Counted from the stretch's first letter, positions 6,939 to 13,598 are shown. The stretch is 15,221 bases of DNA from Firmicutes bacterium UBA6648 (GCA_002455605.1 DKLE01000171.1:1-15221), one strand, 5' to 3'. Numbers and translations: made by a program. Notes: generated by a model from the sequence alone, not told the origin.

Positions 6939-7793
6939 ATGATATATAATATTATTCAATCAGTGACAGAAAAATTATCCTCTTTGCCTTATATAGAAGG
7001 CATCGTATTAGGGGGATCCCGTGCAAGAGGTACCCATACAGAGGATTCTGATATAGATATCGGAATTTATTACAATCAAGAATCATTTGACCTGACAGCG
7101 ATTAACCAAATTGCTACAGAGTTGGATGATGAGAATAGAAACAACCTTGTTGTACCTCCCGGAGCGTGGGGTGATTGGATCAATGGCGGCGGATGGTTAG
7201 TTATGAACGGGTATCATGTTGATCTGATTTTACGTGATATAAAACGGGTGGAACAAATAATCAAGGATACGGAGCAAGGAATTGTTACTGCAAATTATCA
7301 GACCGGGCATCCCCATGGTTATATAAGTGCTATGTATCGTGGAGAATTGGCTATCAGCAAGATACAATATGCTAAAAATGAAAGCTTATGCGAATTAAAA
7401 AATCAGGCGGAAATTTACCCTGGTGCTCTAAAGAAGAGCTTGATAAACTTTTTTTTATTTGAAGCAGAGTTCTCTTTAATGTTTGTAAAAGCAAATGCGG
7501 GAGCAGAGGATAAATATTATATTGCAGGCCATGTTTTTCGTATTATTTCATGCTTAAATCAAGTACTATTTGCATGCAATAATGCTTATTGCATTAACGA
7601 AAAGAAAGCTATAAAACTGCTTGAAACTTTTGAATATAAACCTAAAAAATATGCCGAAAGGGTAAATCATATTTTTGAAGTACTCGGTCTTTCACTTTTT
7701 GAATGCTACGATATGACCGAGAAGCTTTATAAAGAAGTGAAAAAAATTGCAACGGAGATAAATAACTTTTTAAACGAGGGGGAATTCAGATGA
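6939..7793 (+). CDS. Nucleotidyltransferase-domain protein, possibly resistance-type
   Basis: The protein has 284 residues. The N-terminal domain has the polymerase-beta-like nucleotidyltransferase signature GGSRARGTH...SDIDIGIYY, giving G26-S27 and the metal-binding D38 and D40. A likely third carboxylate is D95 in YHVDLIL. The C-terminal part is helical, as in aminoglycoside or lincosamide nucleotidyltransferases, but the sequence matches no named ANT or Lnu enzyme I know. It probably transfers a nucleotide from NTP to a small molecule or another acceptor. Start: ATG 6939 lies 9 nt after AAAGGAG (6923-6929); the frame extends upstream to 6909, overlapping mef, but without a ribosome binding site there. 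It follows mef by 19 nt and overlaps the methyltransferase gene by ATGA, so the three genes are likely one transcript. Confidence 0.75.
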   Translation: MIYNIIQSVTEKLSSLPYIEGIVLGGSRARGTHTEDSDIDIGIYYNQESFDLTAINQIATELDDENRNNLVVPPGAWGDWINGGGWLVMNGYHVDLILRDIKRVEQIIKDTEQGIVTANYQTGHPHGYISAMYRGELAISKIQYAKNESLCELKNQAEIYPGALKKSLINFFLFEAEFSLMFVKANAGAEDKYYIAGHVFRIISCLNQVLFACNNAYCINEKKAIKLLETFEYKPKKYAERVNHIFEVLGLSLFECYDMTEKLYKEVKKIATEINNFLNEGEFR

Positions 7794-8530
7794 AAGAAAA
7801 CAAATATGATGATAATATATTTTTTCAAAAATACAGTCAAATGAGTCGCTCACAGCAGGGACTAGCCGGTGCAGGAGAATGGGAAACATTGAGAAAGCTG
7901 CTGCCGGATTTTAAAGATAAGCGTGTGCTTGATTTAGGATGCGGCTATGGATGGCACTGTATTTATGCGATGGAACACGGAGCGTCTTCTGTTGTAGGTG
8001 TTGATATTTCTCATAAAATGCTCGAGGTAGCCAAAGAAAAAACACATTTTCCACAGGTTGAATATAAATGCTGTGCTATAGAAGATGTGGAATTCCCAGA
8101 GGAGAGTTTTGATGTAATATTAAGTTCACTTGCGTTTCACTATGTAGCAGATTATGAGATTTTAGTAAAAAAGATATATAGAATACTGAAGTCTGGTGGT
8201 AAGCTAGTTTTTACGGTTGAACATCCTGTTTTTACTGCCTATGGAACACAAGACTGGCATTATAACGAAAAAGGAGAAATACTGCATTTTCCGGTGGATA
8301 ATTATTATTATGAGGGCAAACGGACAGCTGTGTTTTTGGGAGAAAAGGTTACAAAATATCATAGAACACTGACCACATATCTAAATACACTGCTTTCAAA
8401 TGGTTTTATAATAAATCATATTGTGGAGCCGCAGCCGCCGGAAAACATGATGGATATTCCGGGGATGCAGGATGAAATGCGCCGTCCCATGATGCTGATT
8501 GTATCGGCGAACAAAAAAGTGGATAGATAG
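7790..8530 (+). CDS. Class I SAM-dependent methyltransferase
   Basis: This cytoplasmic protein of 246 residues has the Rossmann methyltransferase fold: motif I LDLGCGYGWH (47-56), VDIS (71-74) ending with the acidic residue that binds the SAM ribose, then an acidic IEDVEFPEESFDVILSS motif and LKSGGKLVFTVEH. It belongs to the broad methyltransferase type 11/25 class that methylates small molecules; the substrate is not evident. It is not an Erm or Cfr rRNA methylase. The ATG is preceded by GAGGGGG (7775-7781) and overlaps the nucleotidyltransferase stop as ATGA. Tight coupling suggests both enzymes modify the same or related substrates. Confidence 0.82.
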   Translation: MKENKYDDNIFFQKYSQMSRSQQGLAGAGEWETLRKLLPDFKDKRVLDLGCGYGWHCIYAMEHGASSVVGVDISHKMLEVAKEKTHFPQVEYKCCAIEDVEFPEESFDVILSSLAFHYVADYEILVKKIYRILKSGGKLVFTVEHPVFTAYGTQDWHYNEKGEILHFPVDNYYYEGKRTAVFLGEKVTKYHRTLTTYLNTLLSNGFIINHIVEPQPPENMMDIPGMQDEMRRPMMLIVSANKKVDR

Positions 8531-8567
8531 AACTAAAACACCTATAAGGTATAAATGGAGGTAATTT

Positions 8568-9062
8568 ATGTTTAAAGAAAAAATTATTATAGAGATGAAA
8601 GAAGTATTCAAAGAAATTCCTTTTGGCATAGAGCATACTCTCAAAGTTTTGAAAAATGCAGAAGATATAATGAAAGGAGAAAATATCGGAGAGGAAGAAA
8701 AAGAATTCATCAGTATTATTGCTATACTACATGATATTGGTGCGGTTGAAGCACAAAAAAAATACGGTTCTATTGATGGTGTCTATCAAGAAAAGGAAGG
8801 ACCAGAAGTAGCGAAAGAAATATTAAAAAAGGTAGGCTATAACAAAAATATTGATAGAATATGCTTTATAATAGGCAACCATCATACTCCATCTAAAATT
8901 GATGGACTTGATTTTCAAATACAATGGGAAGCTGATTTGCTTGAAAATTTAACGGTTATGGATAAAGAAAAAGAACAGGAAAAGATAAAAAAGTGTATAG
9001 ATGAAAACTTTAAAACAAACACAGGAAAAAGGATAGCTTATAATCGCTTTATTTTAGATTAG
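8568..9062 (+). CDS. HD-domain phosphohydrolase family protein
   Basis: The protein has 164 residues. All HD-superfamily metal ligands are present: H23 (IEHT), H55-D56 (LHDIG), H105-H106 (GNHH) and D123 (EAD). Such single-domain proteins are metal-dependent phosphohydrolases, often on nucleotides. This subgroup has no proven substrate that I can name. GGAGG (8556-8560) is 7 nt before the ATG. It lies 37 nt after the methyltransferase gene without a terminator between them, so it may belong to the mef transcript. Its lysine- and AAA-rich codon use is more AT-rich than its neighbours, suggesting a separate origin. Confidence 0.75.
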   Translation: MFKEKIIIEMKEVFKEIPFGIEHTLKVLKNAEDIMKGENIGEEEKEFISIIAILHDIGAVEAQKKYGSIDGVYQEKEGPEVAKEILKKVGYNKNIDRICFIIGNHHTPSKIDGLDFQIQWEADLLENLTVMDKEKEQEKIKKCIDENFKTNTGKRIAYNRFILD

Positions 9063-9156
9063 TAGTAGATTATTACAGTTATGTATTTTATATCGCAAAG
9101 AAAAAATAGTAGTTAAGTTTAACCCTAGATAATAAGCAGCAAAGGAGTGCGATAAG

Positions 9157-9556
9157 ATGATATCTAATAATACCTCCATGCCTACAACGGATGATGAGTT
9201 GCAAAAGAATACGGTTGGTTGTTAAGGATTCTGCTGATGAGTCATCCTACGTTCCAGTGTTGGAAGCGGCCGGATATGTGCTACAGATTCGAGAACCTGA
9301 CTGGTTTGAGCATCGTTTGTTTAAAGGACCGGATACCGATATTAATCTGCATGTGTTCAGTTTGGGCACATCAGAGATTGATAGAATGTTACGCTTCCGT
9401 GATTGGTTGCGGACTAATGATACTGATCGGGACAAATATGCACAAGTCAAACGAAGCTTGGCAAAGAATAAATGGAGGCATGTCCAGCACTATGCGAATG
9501 CTAAAACATCAATAGTACAGGAAATCATGAAAAGAGCGAATAGTAATAATGCTTAA
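9157..9556 (+). pseudogene. GrpB family (UPF0157) gene with an internal deletion
   Basis: A good ribosome binding site (AAAGGAG, 9141-9147) precedes ATG 9157, which opens MISNNTSMPTTDDELQKNTVG. This is a typical N-terminus of this GrpB subgroup. At about 9214-9222 the sequence jumps, in another frame, to VVKDSADESSYVPVLEAAGY and continues to the normal C-terminus (GPDTDINLHVFSLG, MLRFRDWLRTN, KNKWRHVQHYANAK). The original frame stops at 9223-9225. About 50 residues of the expected nucleotidyltransferase-like core, including the usual HVGSTSVPG segment, are missing. The junction holds a repeated GGTTG/GTTGTT, suggesting deletion between short repeats. A shorter ORF from 9191 is only the 3' fragment and is probably not functional. 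Confidence 0.75.
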
Positions 9557-9600
9557 GGAGAGTGTCATGTTTTCTTGGTTTGTTATAGGAGGTTATATCA

Positions 9601-10095
9601 ATGAAAAATACAGTAGATAATTTGTCGAAAAGTAAAGTTATTTTAATGTGCGGCCCTGCGGGAGCAGGTAAATCAACACTAGCAAAAAAATTTGAAAGTA
9701 CCGGGATGACAATACTATCTTATGATGAAGAATCATTCAAACGAGGTTTGAATGAACATCCTTTACCTCAGGAGGTTTTAGAAGATATTAAAACCTATCT
9801 TGATGAAAAACTAATTTCACTTATCATGCAAAACATTGATATTGTTCTCGATTATTCATTTTGGTCTAGAGAAATGAGAAATGAATATATTTCATTATTA
9901 AAGAAATACGACATAGAACCCAAAATCTATTATATAAAGACACCTAAGGAAGTTGTTATGGAACGTATTCGAAAAAGAAACGGAAATCATCAAAATGATA
10001 TCATATTGACGGAGCAAACAGCTTCCACTTATTATGATCATTTTCAACCCCCAACTGATGAAGAAGGTGAAGTTATAGTAGTCGAGGGATATTAA
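9601..10095 (+). CDS. P-loop kinase-like ATPase (zeta/CPT-like fold)
   Basis: This protein of 164 residues has Walker A GPAGAGKST at 18-26, a following SYDEESF element that suits a catalytic Asp, an IDIVLDYSFWSREMRNEY strand-helix, and RIRKRNG as a possible lid. This is the predicted kinase class related to zeta toxins, gluconate kinases and chloramphenicol phosphotransferase. Members phosphorylate small molecules, but the substrate here is unknown. AGGAGG (9588-9593) sits 7 nt before the ATG. It lies 44 nt after the grpB remnant. In its neighbourhood of nucleotidyltransferase, methyltransferase and HD genes it might modify a drug or metabolite, but nothing in the sequence proves that. Confidence 0.75.
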   Translation: MKNTVDNLSKSKVILMCGPAGAGKSTLAKKFESTGMTILSYDEESFKRGLNEHPLPQEVLEDIKTYLDEKLISLIMQNIDIVLDYSFWSREMRNEYISLLKKYDIEPKIYYIKTPKEVVMERIRKRNGNHQNDIILTEQTASTYYDHFQPPTDEEGEVIVVEGY

Positions 10096-10420
10096 TATTG
10101 TGGTTTTAGGCATGGAAATTGTACTAGATGATAAGTTTTGTCAAATTTTTTGAAAGATATACTTCCAACAAGGGGATACCAGCTTCAGGTGATATCATTA
10201 TTGTCATCTCAGAGCAGGGGGTAGTATTGATTCAGCCGGAAGAATAAGTGGCGATGCAATGAAGACGATGAATGCATTATTGAAATTACAGGAAAAAAAA
10301 CTTACTGAAATACGTTATGTTTATTCTTTTGACAACTCTACTCAATCATGATTATGCAATTAGACACGTTATTTTTTATCATGAATGGATATGTTCCCGT
10401 CTACCGATAGTGCTAAAAAC
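10096..10420 (+). other. Degenerate coding remnants, unrecognised
   Basis: No intact gene is seen. Two short frames look protein-like. One runs from 10128 to 10247 (39 residues, containing FVKFFERYTSNKGIPASGD and IIIVISEQGVVLIQ). The other ends at 10351 (containing GRISGDAMKTMNALLKLQEK and LTEIRYVYSFDNS). They overlap in different frames, as if one gene had been frameshifted. I do not recognise the family. No ribosome binding site precedes either of them. Confidence 0.4.
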
Positions 10421-10535
10421 GCAGTGGATATGTTTCCGAGAACGAACATACTCAAATGACATTCATTCTGTCCTCTCAAGCCACGTTGAGTGCGTGATTC
10501 TGATGACGAAATGTGGACCGAAAGAAGGAAAATAG
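10421..10535 (+). pseudogene. 3' tail of a 23S rRNA uracil-C5 methyltransferase (RlmCD/RumA type)
   Basis: One frame reads AVDMFPRTN (10421-10447) and a second reads SHVECVILMTK to the stop (10479-10535). In RlmCD/RumA/TrmA-family enzymes the C-terminus is typically VDMFPxTxHVExVxLxxR, so both halves of that tail are present, separated by about 34 nt of other sequence and a frame change. The 3' end of rum genes is a well-known integration site for conjugative elements that use serine recombinases, including mef carriers. The CACGTTGAGTGCGTG at 10482-10496 lies where such insertions occur. I read this as an integration scar. The strong terminator 40 nt later fits the end of a chromosomal gene. 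Confidence 0.5.
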
Positions 10536-10574
10536 AAATTAGCGACAAGATGTTGTGGCTAAGATGTAAAAATG

Positions 10575-10612
10575 AGGCCCCAAAACGGACAAAAAGTGTC
10601 GTTTTTGGGCCT
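10575..10612. terminator. Strong terminator after the rum-like tail
   Basis: AGGCCCCAAAACG (10575-10587) pairs with CGTTTTTGGGCCT (10600-10612) with one mismatch, giving a 13-bp stem. A-rich and T-rich flanks on the two sides would allow it to work in both directions. It closes everything upstream. Confidence 0.8.
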
Positions 10613-10712
10613 TAAAAATAGGCAAAAATATAGAAGATATTTGGTTGTAAAAATGCAATATATTGGGAAATAAAATAGTAAGAAGCAAACATATTTTGGG
10701 GGATATATAATA

Positions 10713-10889
10713 GATAATAAATTTATTCGTAAGACAAAGATTGATTGGAGAACAGTTGAAAGGGATTCTTATTTAAGAGAAATTGATGCAATAAAGAATA
10801 TATAAGAGCTTATTCTGGATAGAAATGTAACATTTTTTGGTGGTGAAAATGGGGCTGGAAAATCCACAGTGTTTAATTGTTATAGCTGA
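10713..10889 (+). pseudogene. 5' fragment of an AAA-family ATPase gene
   Basis: The frame reads KIDWRTVERDSYLREIDAIKNI, then a TAA at 10803-10805, then ELILDRNVTFFGGENGAGKS (Walker A) and a stop at 10887-10889. This is the N-terminal start of an SMC/ABC-like predicted ATPase (typical form: IDW..V..DSYLR.I.A......L.....VTFFVGENGSGKST). It has one in-frame stop, no ATG start and nothing after the P-loop, so it is a dead remnant. A GGGGGAT at 10698-10704 may be the old ribosome binding site. Confidence 0.7.
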
Positions 10890-10931
10890 GTAAGTAGAAT
10901 TACCCCAACAAAAAGATTGGGAGAAAGGAAA

Positions 10932-10967
10932 TAATCCAACCACCCTCAAAAGAGGATAATTGGATTA
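10932..10967. promoter_or_regulatory. Hairpin immediately upstream of the MerR gene
   Basis: TAATCCAA (10932-10939) pairs with TTGGATTA (10960-10967), and inside it CCTC (10944-10947) pairs with GAGG (10952-10955) around AAAA. No T-run follows, so it is a poor terminator. The GAGG, the only Shine-Dalgarno-like sequence nearby, would be buried in the stem. It may instead be an operator or limit translation. Confidence 0.4.
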
Positions 10968-10979
10968 TACGTGAATATA

Positions 10980-11855
10980 ATGAAGGAACAAGAGCTTTTT
11001 TCAATCGGACAAGTAAGTAAATTATGTGCGGTGACTCCAAGAATGCTCAGACACTATGAGAAGATGGGGTTGATTCAGCCCGATAAGATTGCAGACACAG
11101 GATACCGGTATTATTCTATTGAAACCATGAATCTGGTGCAGACCATAAGATATCTCATAGATGATGGCTTCTCACTTGATGAAATCAAAGAAAGCCTACA
11201 TTATGAAATTGATAGTTATCGAGATTTATTCATTAAAAAAATTGAAGAGACAGAAAAGGAACTTGAGTATTGCAAACAGAGACTTACCAGCCTCAAAAAC
11301 TGGTGCTCTCTGTTGATTGAGGTAAGGGAGACTCTCAGGCATCCGGCCTTTGCACCTGCTATCAAATATATTCCAGAAGATAGATACTTTTTCTATGAAA
11401 GAGAGTGCCTGACTGATGACATTCCTGCTTTTGCATCTATTGAGACAGAATATTTCACTAAGTCTAAACAGGATGGTCACAATATGATAGATGTGGGTGG
11501 TGCATTCACATATCATTATGATTCAATTGATGAAAGAATACACGACAAATATACGAAACAGCGACTTATTCAGGTTCTCTTTGAAAATTCTACCAGACTT
11601 GAAGATACTTTTGATTTTGGTGGATTTAATGCAGCGTGTGTATATCATATAGGTGGACTTCATGATATATATGCGACATATGATAAGCTTCTTAAATGGA
11701 TATCAGAAAATAAGTTTAACCTTAGAGGAGATGCAATTGAACGCCATGTTCTGGATGTATATTCTACTTGTCAGACGGCTAATTATGTAACTGAAATTAT
11801 TCTGCCACTTGAAGAAGATACCACATTTGTTGAACTAGCTGAAAGTTGGAAGTAA
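10980..11855 (+). CDS. MerR-family regulator with GyrI-like ligand-binding domain
   Basis: The protein has about 291 residues. The N-terminus is a MerR winged helix (SIGQVSKLCAVTPRMLRHYE, then GYRYYS), followed by a dimerising coiled coil (about 70-105). A C-terminal GyrI/BmrR-type effector domain follows (about 120-290, ending YVTEIILPLEED). Such proteins twist promoters with long spacers when a hydrophobic cationic drug binds. The pump genes downstream have exactly such a promoter. The ATG at 10980 lacks a well-placed ribosome binding site. A GTG at 10971 is the alternative; the only candidate site, GAGG at 10952-10955, is held in a hairpin. A terminator separates it from the pump genes, so regulator and pump are independent units. 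Confidence 0.85.
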   Translation: MKEQELFSIGQVSKLCAVTPRMLRHYEKMGLIQPDKIADTGYRYYSIETMNLVQTIRYLIDDGFSLDEIKESLHYEIDSYRDLFIKKIEETEKELEYCKQRLTSLKNWCSLLIEVRETLRHPAFAPAIKYIPEDRYFFYERECLTDDIPAFASIETEYFTKSKQDGHNMIDVGGAFTYHYDSIDERIHDKYTKQRLIQVLFENSTRLEDTFDFGGFNAACVYHIGGLHDIYATYDKLLKWISENKFNLRGDAIERHVLDVYSTCQTANYVTEIILPLEEDTTFVELAESWK

Positions 11856-11878
11856 CTGAATATAACTAAATAAACTTT

Positions 11879-11916
11879 AACGCAGTGTCAAGCTTTGGTT
11901 TTTCATTGCGTTTTTT
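11879..11916 (+). terminator. Terminator of the MerR gene
   Basis: AACGCAGTG (11879-11887) pairs with CATTGCGTT (11904-11912), nine pairs with one G-U, followed by TTTT. It begins 23 nt after the MerR stop. Confidence 0.75.
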
Positions 11917-12005
11917 GGACTATTTTTTATATTGCAGATACTGTAACGTGGAATAAATTGATATAAGACCAGCTTTATTTACTCATAATTTCTCATTTTA
12001 GGGCA

Positions 12006-12036
12006 TTGACCTTGACATAATGACAAGATTTAAAAT
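12006..12036 (+). promoter_or_regulatory. MerR-type promoter with 19-bp spacer and operator dyad
   Basis: TTGACC (12006-12011) and TAAAAT (12031-12036) are separated by 19 bp. Inside lies CTTGACATAATGACAAG (12011-12027), an inverted repeat with 8-bp arms, one mismatch and a 1-bp centre. A spacer of 19-20 bp carrying a central dyad is the classic design of MerR-activated promoters. It lies 38 nt before the first SMR gene. Confidence 0.8.
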
Positions 12037-12073
12037 CTAATGGTAAAAGAAATAATGAGGAAAGGATAAACAA

Positions 12074-12454
12074 ATGTTAAATGTATCAAAACCTGTTGCG
12101 TACCTTATTCTAGGAGTTTCAATCATATTTGAATTGCTTGGTTCGGCGTGTCTTGAAGCCTGCGACCAGTTTGCAGACAAGAAACTTACTATAATCTTGA
12201 TTTTATGTTATATCATAGCCTTTGGACTGTTTTCAAAAATTCTTCATTTAATAAATCTTGCGGTAGCATATGCTACCTGGACTGGTGTGGGTGCAATAGC
12301 AACTGCGGTAATGGGTGTAACGATTTTTGACCAGCCACTGACTATTATTGGATGGGTTTCAATACTTGCAATGGGACTGGGCGTTTTCATTCTTAACTTG
12401 TTCGGAACTCCACCTGAAGAGACTTCGACTGGAGAGGAGGCAGAAAAATGTTAA
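12074..12454 (+). CDS. SMR-family multidrug efflux subunit (first of pair)
   Basis: This 126-residue protein has four hydrophobic segments and the essential membrane glutamate of small multidrug resistance proteins in the first one (E20 in IIFELLGS). The family signature AYATWTGVG is in the third, and a LNLFG end is followed by a charged tail of about 15 residues (PPEETSTGEEAEK) that most SMR proteins lack. SMR proteins exchange protons for cationic lipophilic drugs such as quaternary ammonium compounds. A second, shorter SMR gene overlaps it by 7 nt, so the pump is probably a heterodimer like EbrAB or YkkCD. GAGGAAAGGA (12058-12066 region) provides the ribosome binding site. It is expressed from the MerR-type promoter upstream. 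Confidence 0.88.
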   Translation: MLNVSKPVAYLILGVSIIFELLGSACLEACDQFADKKLTIILILCYIIAFGLFSKILHLINLAVAYATWTGVGAIATAVMGVTIFDQPLTIIGWVSILAMGLGVFILNLFGTPPEETSTGEEAEKC

Positions 12455-12771
12455 TTGCATATTTATTTCTGGCATTGTCAATTGCCTGTGAAATGGTTGC
12501 TGCTTCTGTTGTAGTACAATCAAAAGGCTGGACTGTTCTAAAACCTACTATTATCTGCATTGTCGGTTATGCATTCAGTTATTACCTCTTCGGGATGTGT
12601 CTAAGTGATATTGACCTGGGCGTAGGATATGCAACCTGGGGAGCAGTTGGCACTATAGTAACACCGATAGTTGGATACTTTATCTATAAGCAGAAGCTGA
12701 CTAAATGGGGAGTATTTGCTCTGATACTAATTATAATCAGTACATTAACACTTAATCTTTTCGGATGGTAG
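12448..12771 (+). CDS. SMR-family multidrug efflux subunit (second of pair)
   Basis: This 107-residue protein is of standard SMR length. It has four membrane segments, the conserved glutamate E15 (IACEMVAAS), the signature GYATWGAVGT in the third segment, and a final TLNLFGW. It starts inside the end of the previous gene (7-nt overlap) with GGAGAGGAGG (12430-12439) 8 nt upstream. Equal amounts of both subunits, inserted in opposite orientation, are expected by analogy with EbrAB. A terminator at 12890-12918 ends the operon. Confidence 0.88.
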   Translation: MLIAYLFLALSIACEMVAASVVVQSKGWTVLKPTIICIVGYAFSYYLFGMCLSDIDLGVGYATWGAVGTIVTPIVGYFIYKQKLTKWGVFALILIIISTLTLNLFGW

Positions 12772-12889
12772 AGTAAAGTCAACACGATGGGTACGAGTGT
12801 AAATGTACATTCAAAAGTAAAACAGTATGGGCACCGAAAACTTCTAAAAGAAATAATGATTCAATTAATGTAAATAATGAATTATTGAG

Positions 12890-12918
12890 ACGCTTCAGTT
12901 TAGTCTGGGGCGTTTTTT
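12890..12918 (+). terminator. Terminator of the SMR operon
   Basis: ACGCTTCAG (12890-12898) pairs with CTGGGGCGT (12905-12913), nine pairs including two G-U, and is followed by TTTTT. Between 12772 and 12889 I see no gene. Confidence 0.75.
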
Positions 12919-13414
12919 AATCCACATAAATATATGGAAAATAATGATAGCTGTTGTTGTCGTTCTTGTAGGTGCCTTTGTTTACCTGTGCAAAAGATAA
13001 ACCACTGGTACTCCCTTTATTCTATACATTTGAAAATACGGAAATATTTACAGAATTTTGGAAGTGTATTAATGGTTTACAAATAAAGTGCAATGAATGG
13101 GAACCGGTATATTTTTTTCCCATCTAAATCCACTGTTGTCAACCCAATAGATAAATCATCATTATCAAAGCGGATATAACTCAGCACATCAGCAAGCTCA
13201 TAAGATGTTTTCCCTTGATACAAATCCATATAATGAGCTTTCTCCATTAAACTTACGCTTTTTAATAATATCTCTGATTACCCTTCCGCCAAGGGGGGAC
13301 TAGGAACAACGGTCATCAGAATTACAGCAACAAGACATGTTGAATCTATAAACCTGCTGCAAAAGAAAAATAGTTAAATCATAGAAGAATAGTAAAAGAA
13401 ACTCATGAAGATTG
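12919..13414. other. Gene-poor stretch with coding debris
   Basis: No intact + strand gene is present. A tiny frame at about 12949-12999 encodes one hydrophobic segment (MIAVVVVLVGAFVYLCKR) without a ribosome binding site. The sequence changes character near 13290-13300 (CCAAGGGGGGACTAGG), which may be a junction. A 56-codon frame on the minus strand (13077-13247) is listed separately. Confidence 0.4.
13077..13247 (-). CDS. Short uncharacterised ORF (56 aa), possibly a remnant
   Basis: Read on the minus strand, this frame encodes a soluble peptide (start MEKAHYMDLYQGKTSYELAD, then VLSYIRFDNDDLS and IGLTTVDLDGKKIYRFPFIA). The mixed composition looks like real protein rather than noise, but I recognise no family. 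No Shine-Dalgarno sequence precedes the ATG, and the frame upstream is closed by a stop. It is probably the end of a decayed gene oriented opposite to everything else in the window. Confidence 0.3.
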   Translation of the reverse strand: MEKAHYMDLYQGKTSYELADVLSYIRFDNDDLSIGLTTVDLDGKKIYRFPFIALYL

Positions 13415-13450
13415 AGGACTTGAGGGCGAAAAGCTTTCACGTCCTTTTTT
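13415..13450 (+). terminator. Intrinsic terminator in the spacer
   Basis: AGGAC (13415-13419) pairs with GTCCT (13441-13445), continued by TGA/TCA after one mismatch, and the 3' arm runs into TTTTTT. No gene lies directly upstream, so it may end a leader RNA or be what is left of a lost gene. Confidence 0.55.
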
Positions 13451-13520
13451 ATTGGGGGCAAACTATTTAACCCAACTTGAAAATAATATGAAAAAATATT
13501 TAAGCTTAAATTTGTAAATG

Positions 13521-13549
13521 TTGACATTACAAAGTCAAGGAGTTATAAT
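13521..13549 (+). promoter_or_regulatory. Perfect-consensus sigma-A promoter
   Basis: TTGACA (13521-13526) and TATAAT (13544-13549) are both exact consensus and are separated by 17 bp. It is the strongest promoter in the window and drives the oxidoreductase-like gene and probably the Rrf2 regulator. Such a strong promoter needs a repressor, and the inverted repeat covering its -10 box is the obvious site. Confidence 0.88.
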
Positions 13550-13585
13550 ATGTTTGTAATAATTTATATTATAAACATATTATAA
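13543..13585. promoter_or_regulatory. Long inverted repeat covering the -10 box (candidate operator)
   Basis: Positions 13543-13555 are complementary to 13573-13585 (13 bp). After one mismatch (13556/13572), 13557-13561 pairs with 13567-13571, leaving a 5-nt centre. The repeat therefore has 19-nt arms with one mismatch. It spans the -10 box and the start of transcription and ends at the ribosome binding site (AAGGAGG, 13584-13590). Repression by the downstream Rrf2-family protein is the likely use; an mRNA hairpin hiding the ribosome binding site is also possible. Confidence 0.7.
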
Positions 13586-13598
13586 GGAGGAATTTTAA

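Noticed and set aside
9219..9515. 98-residue + strand ORF overlapping the grpB remnant
   Set aside because: The other frame carries clear GrpB sequence; this one is rich in Cys, Met and Ile without pattern.
10317..10535. 72-residue ORF as a gene
   Set aside because: Only its last 18 residues look like protein (the rum tail); the rest is out-of-frame debris and no ribosome binding site precedes it.
13300..13527. 75-residue minus-strand ORF
   Set aside because: It runs through a terminator and the perfect-consensus promoter and has no ribosome binding site.
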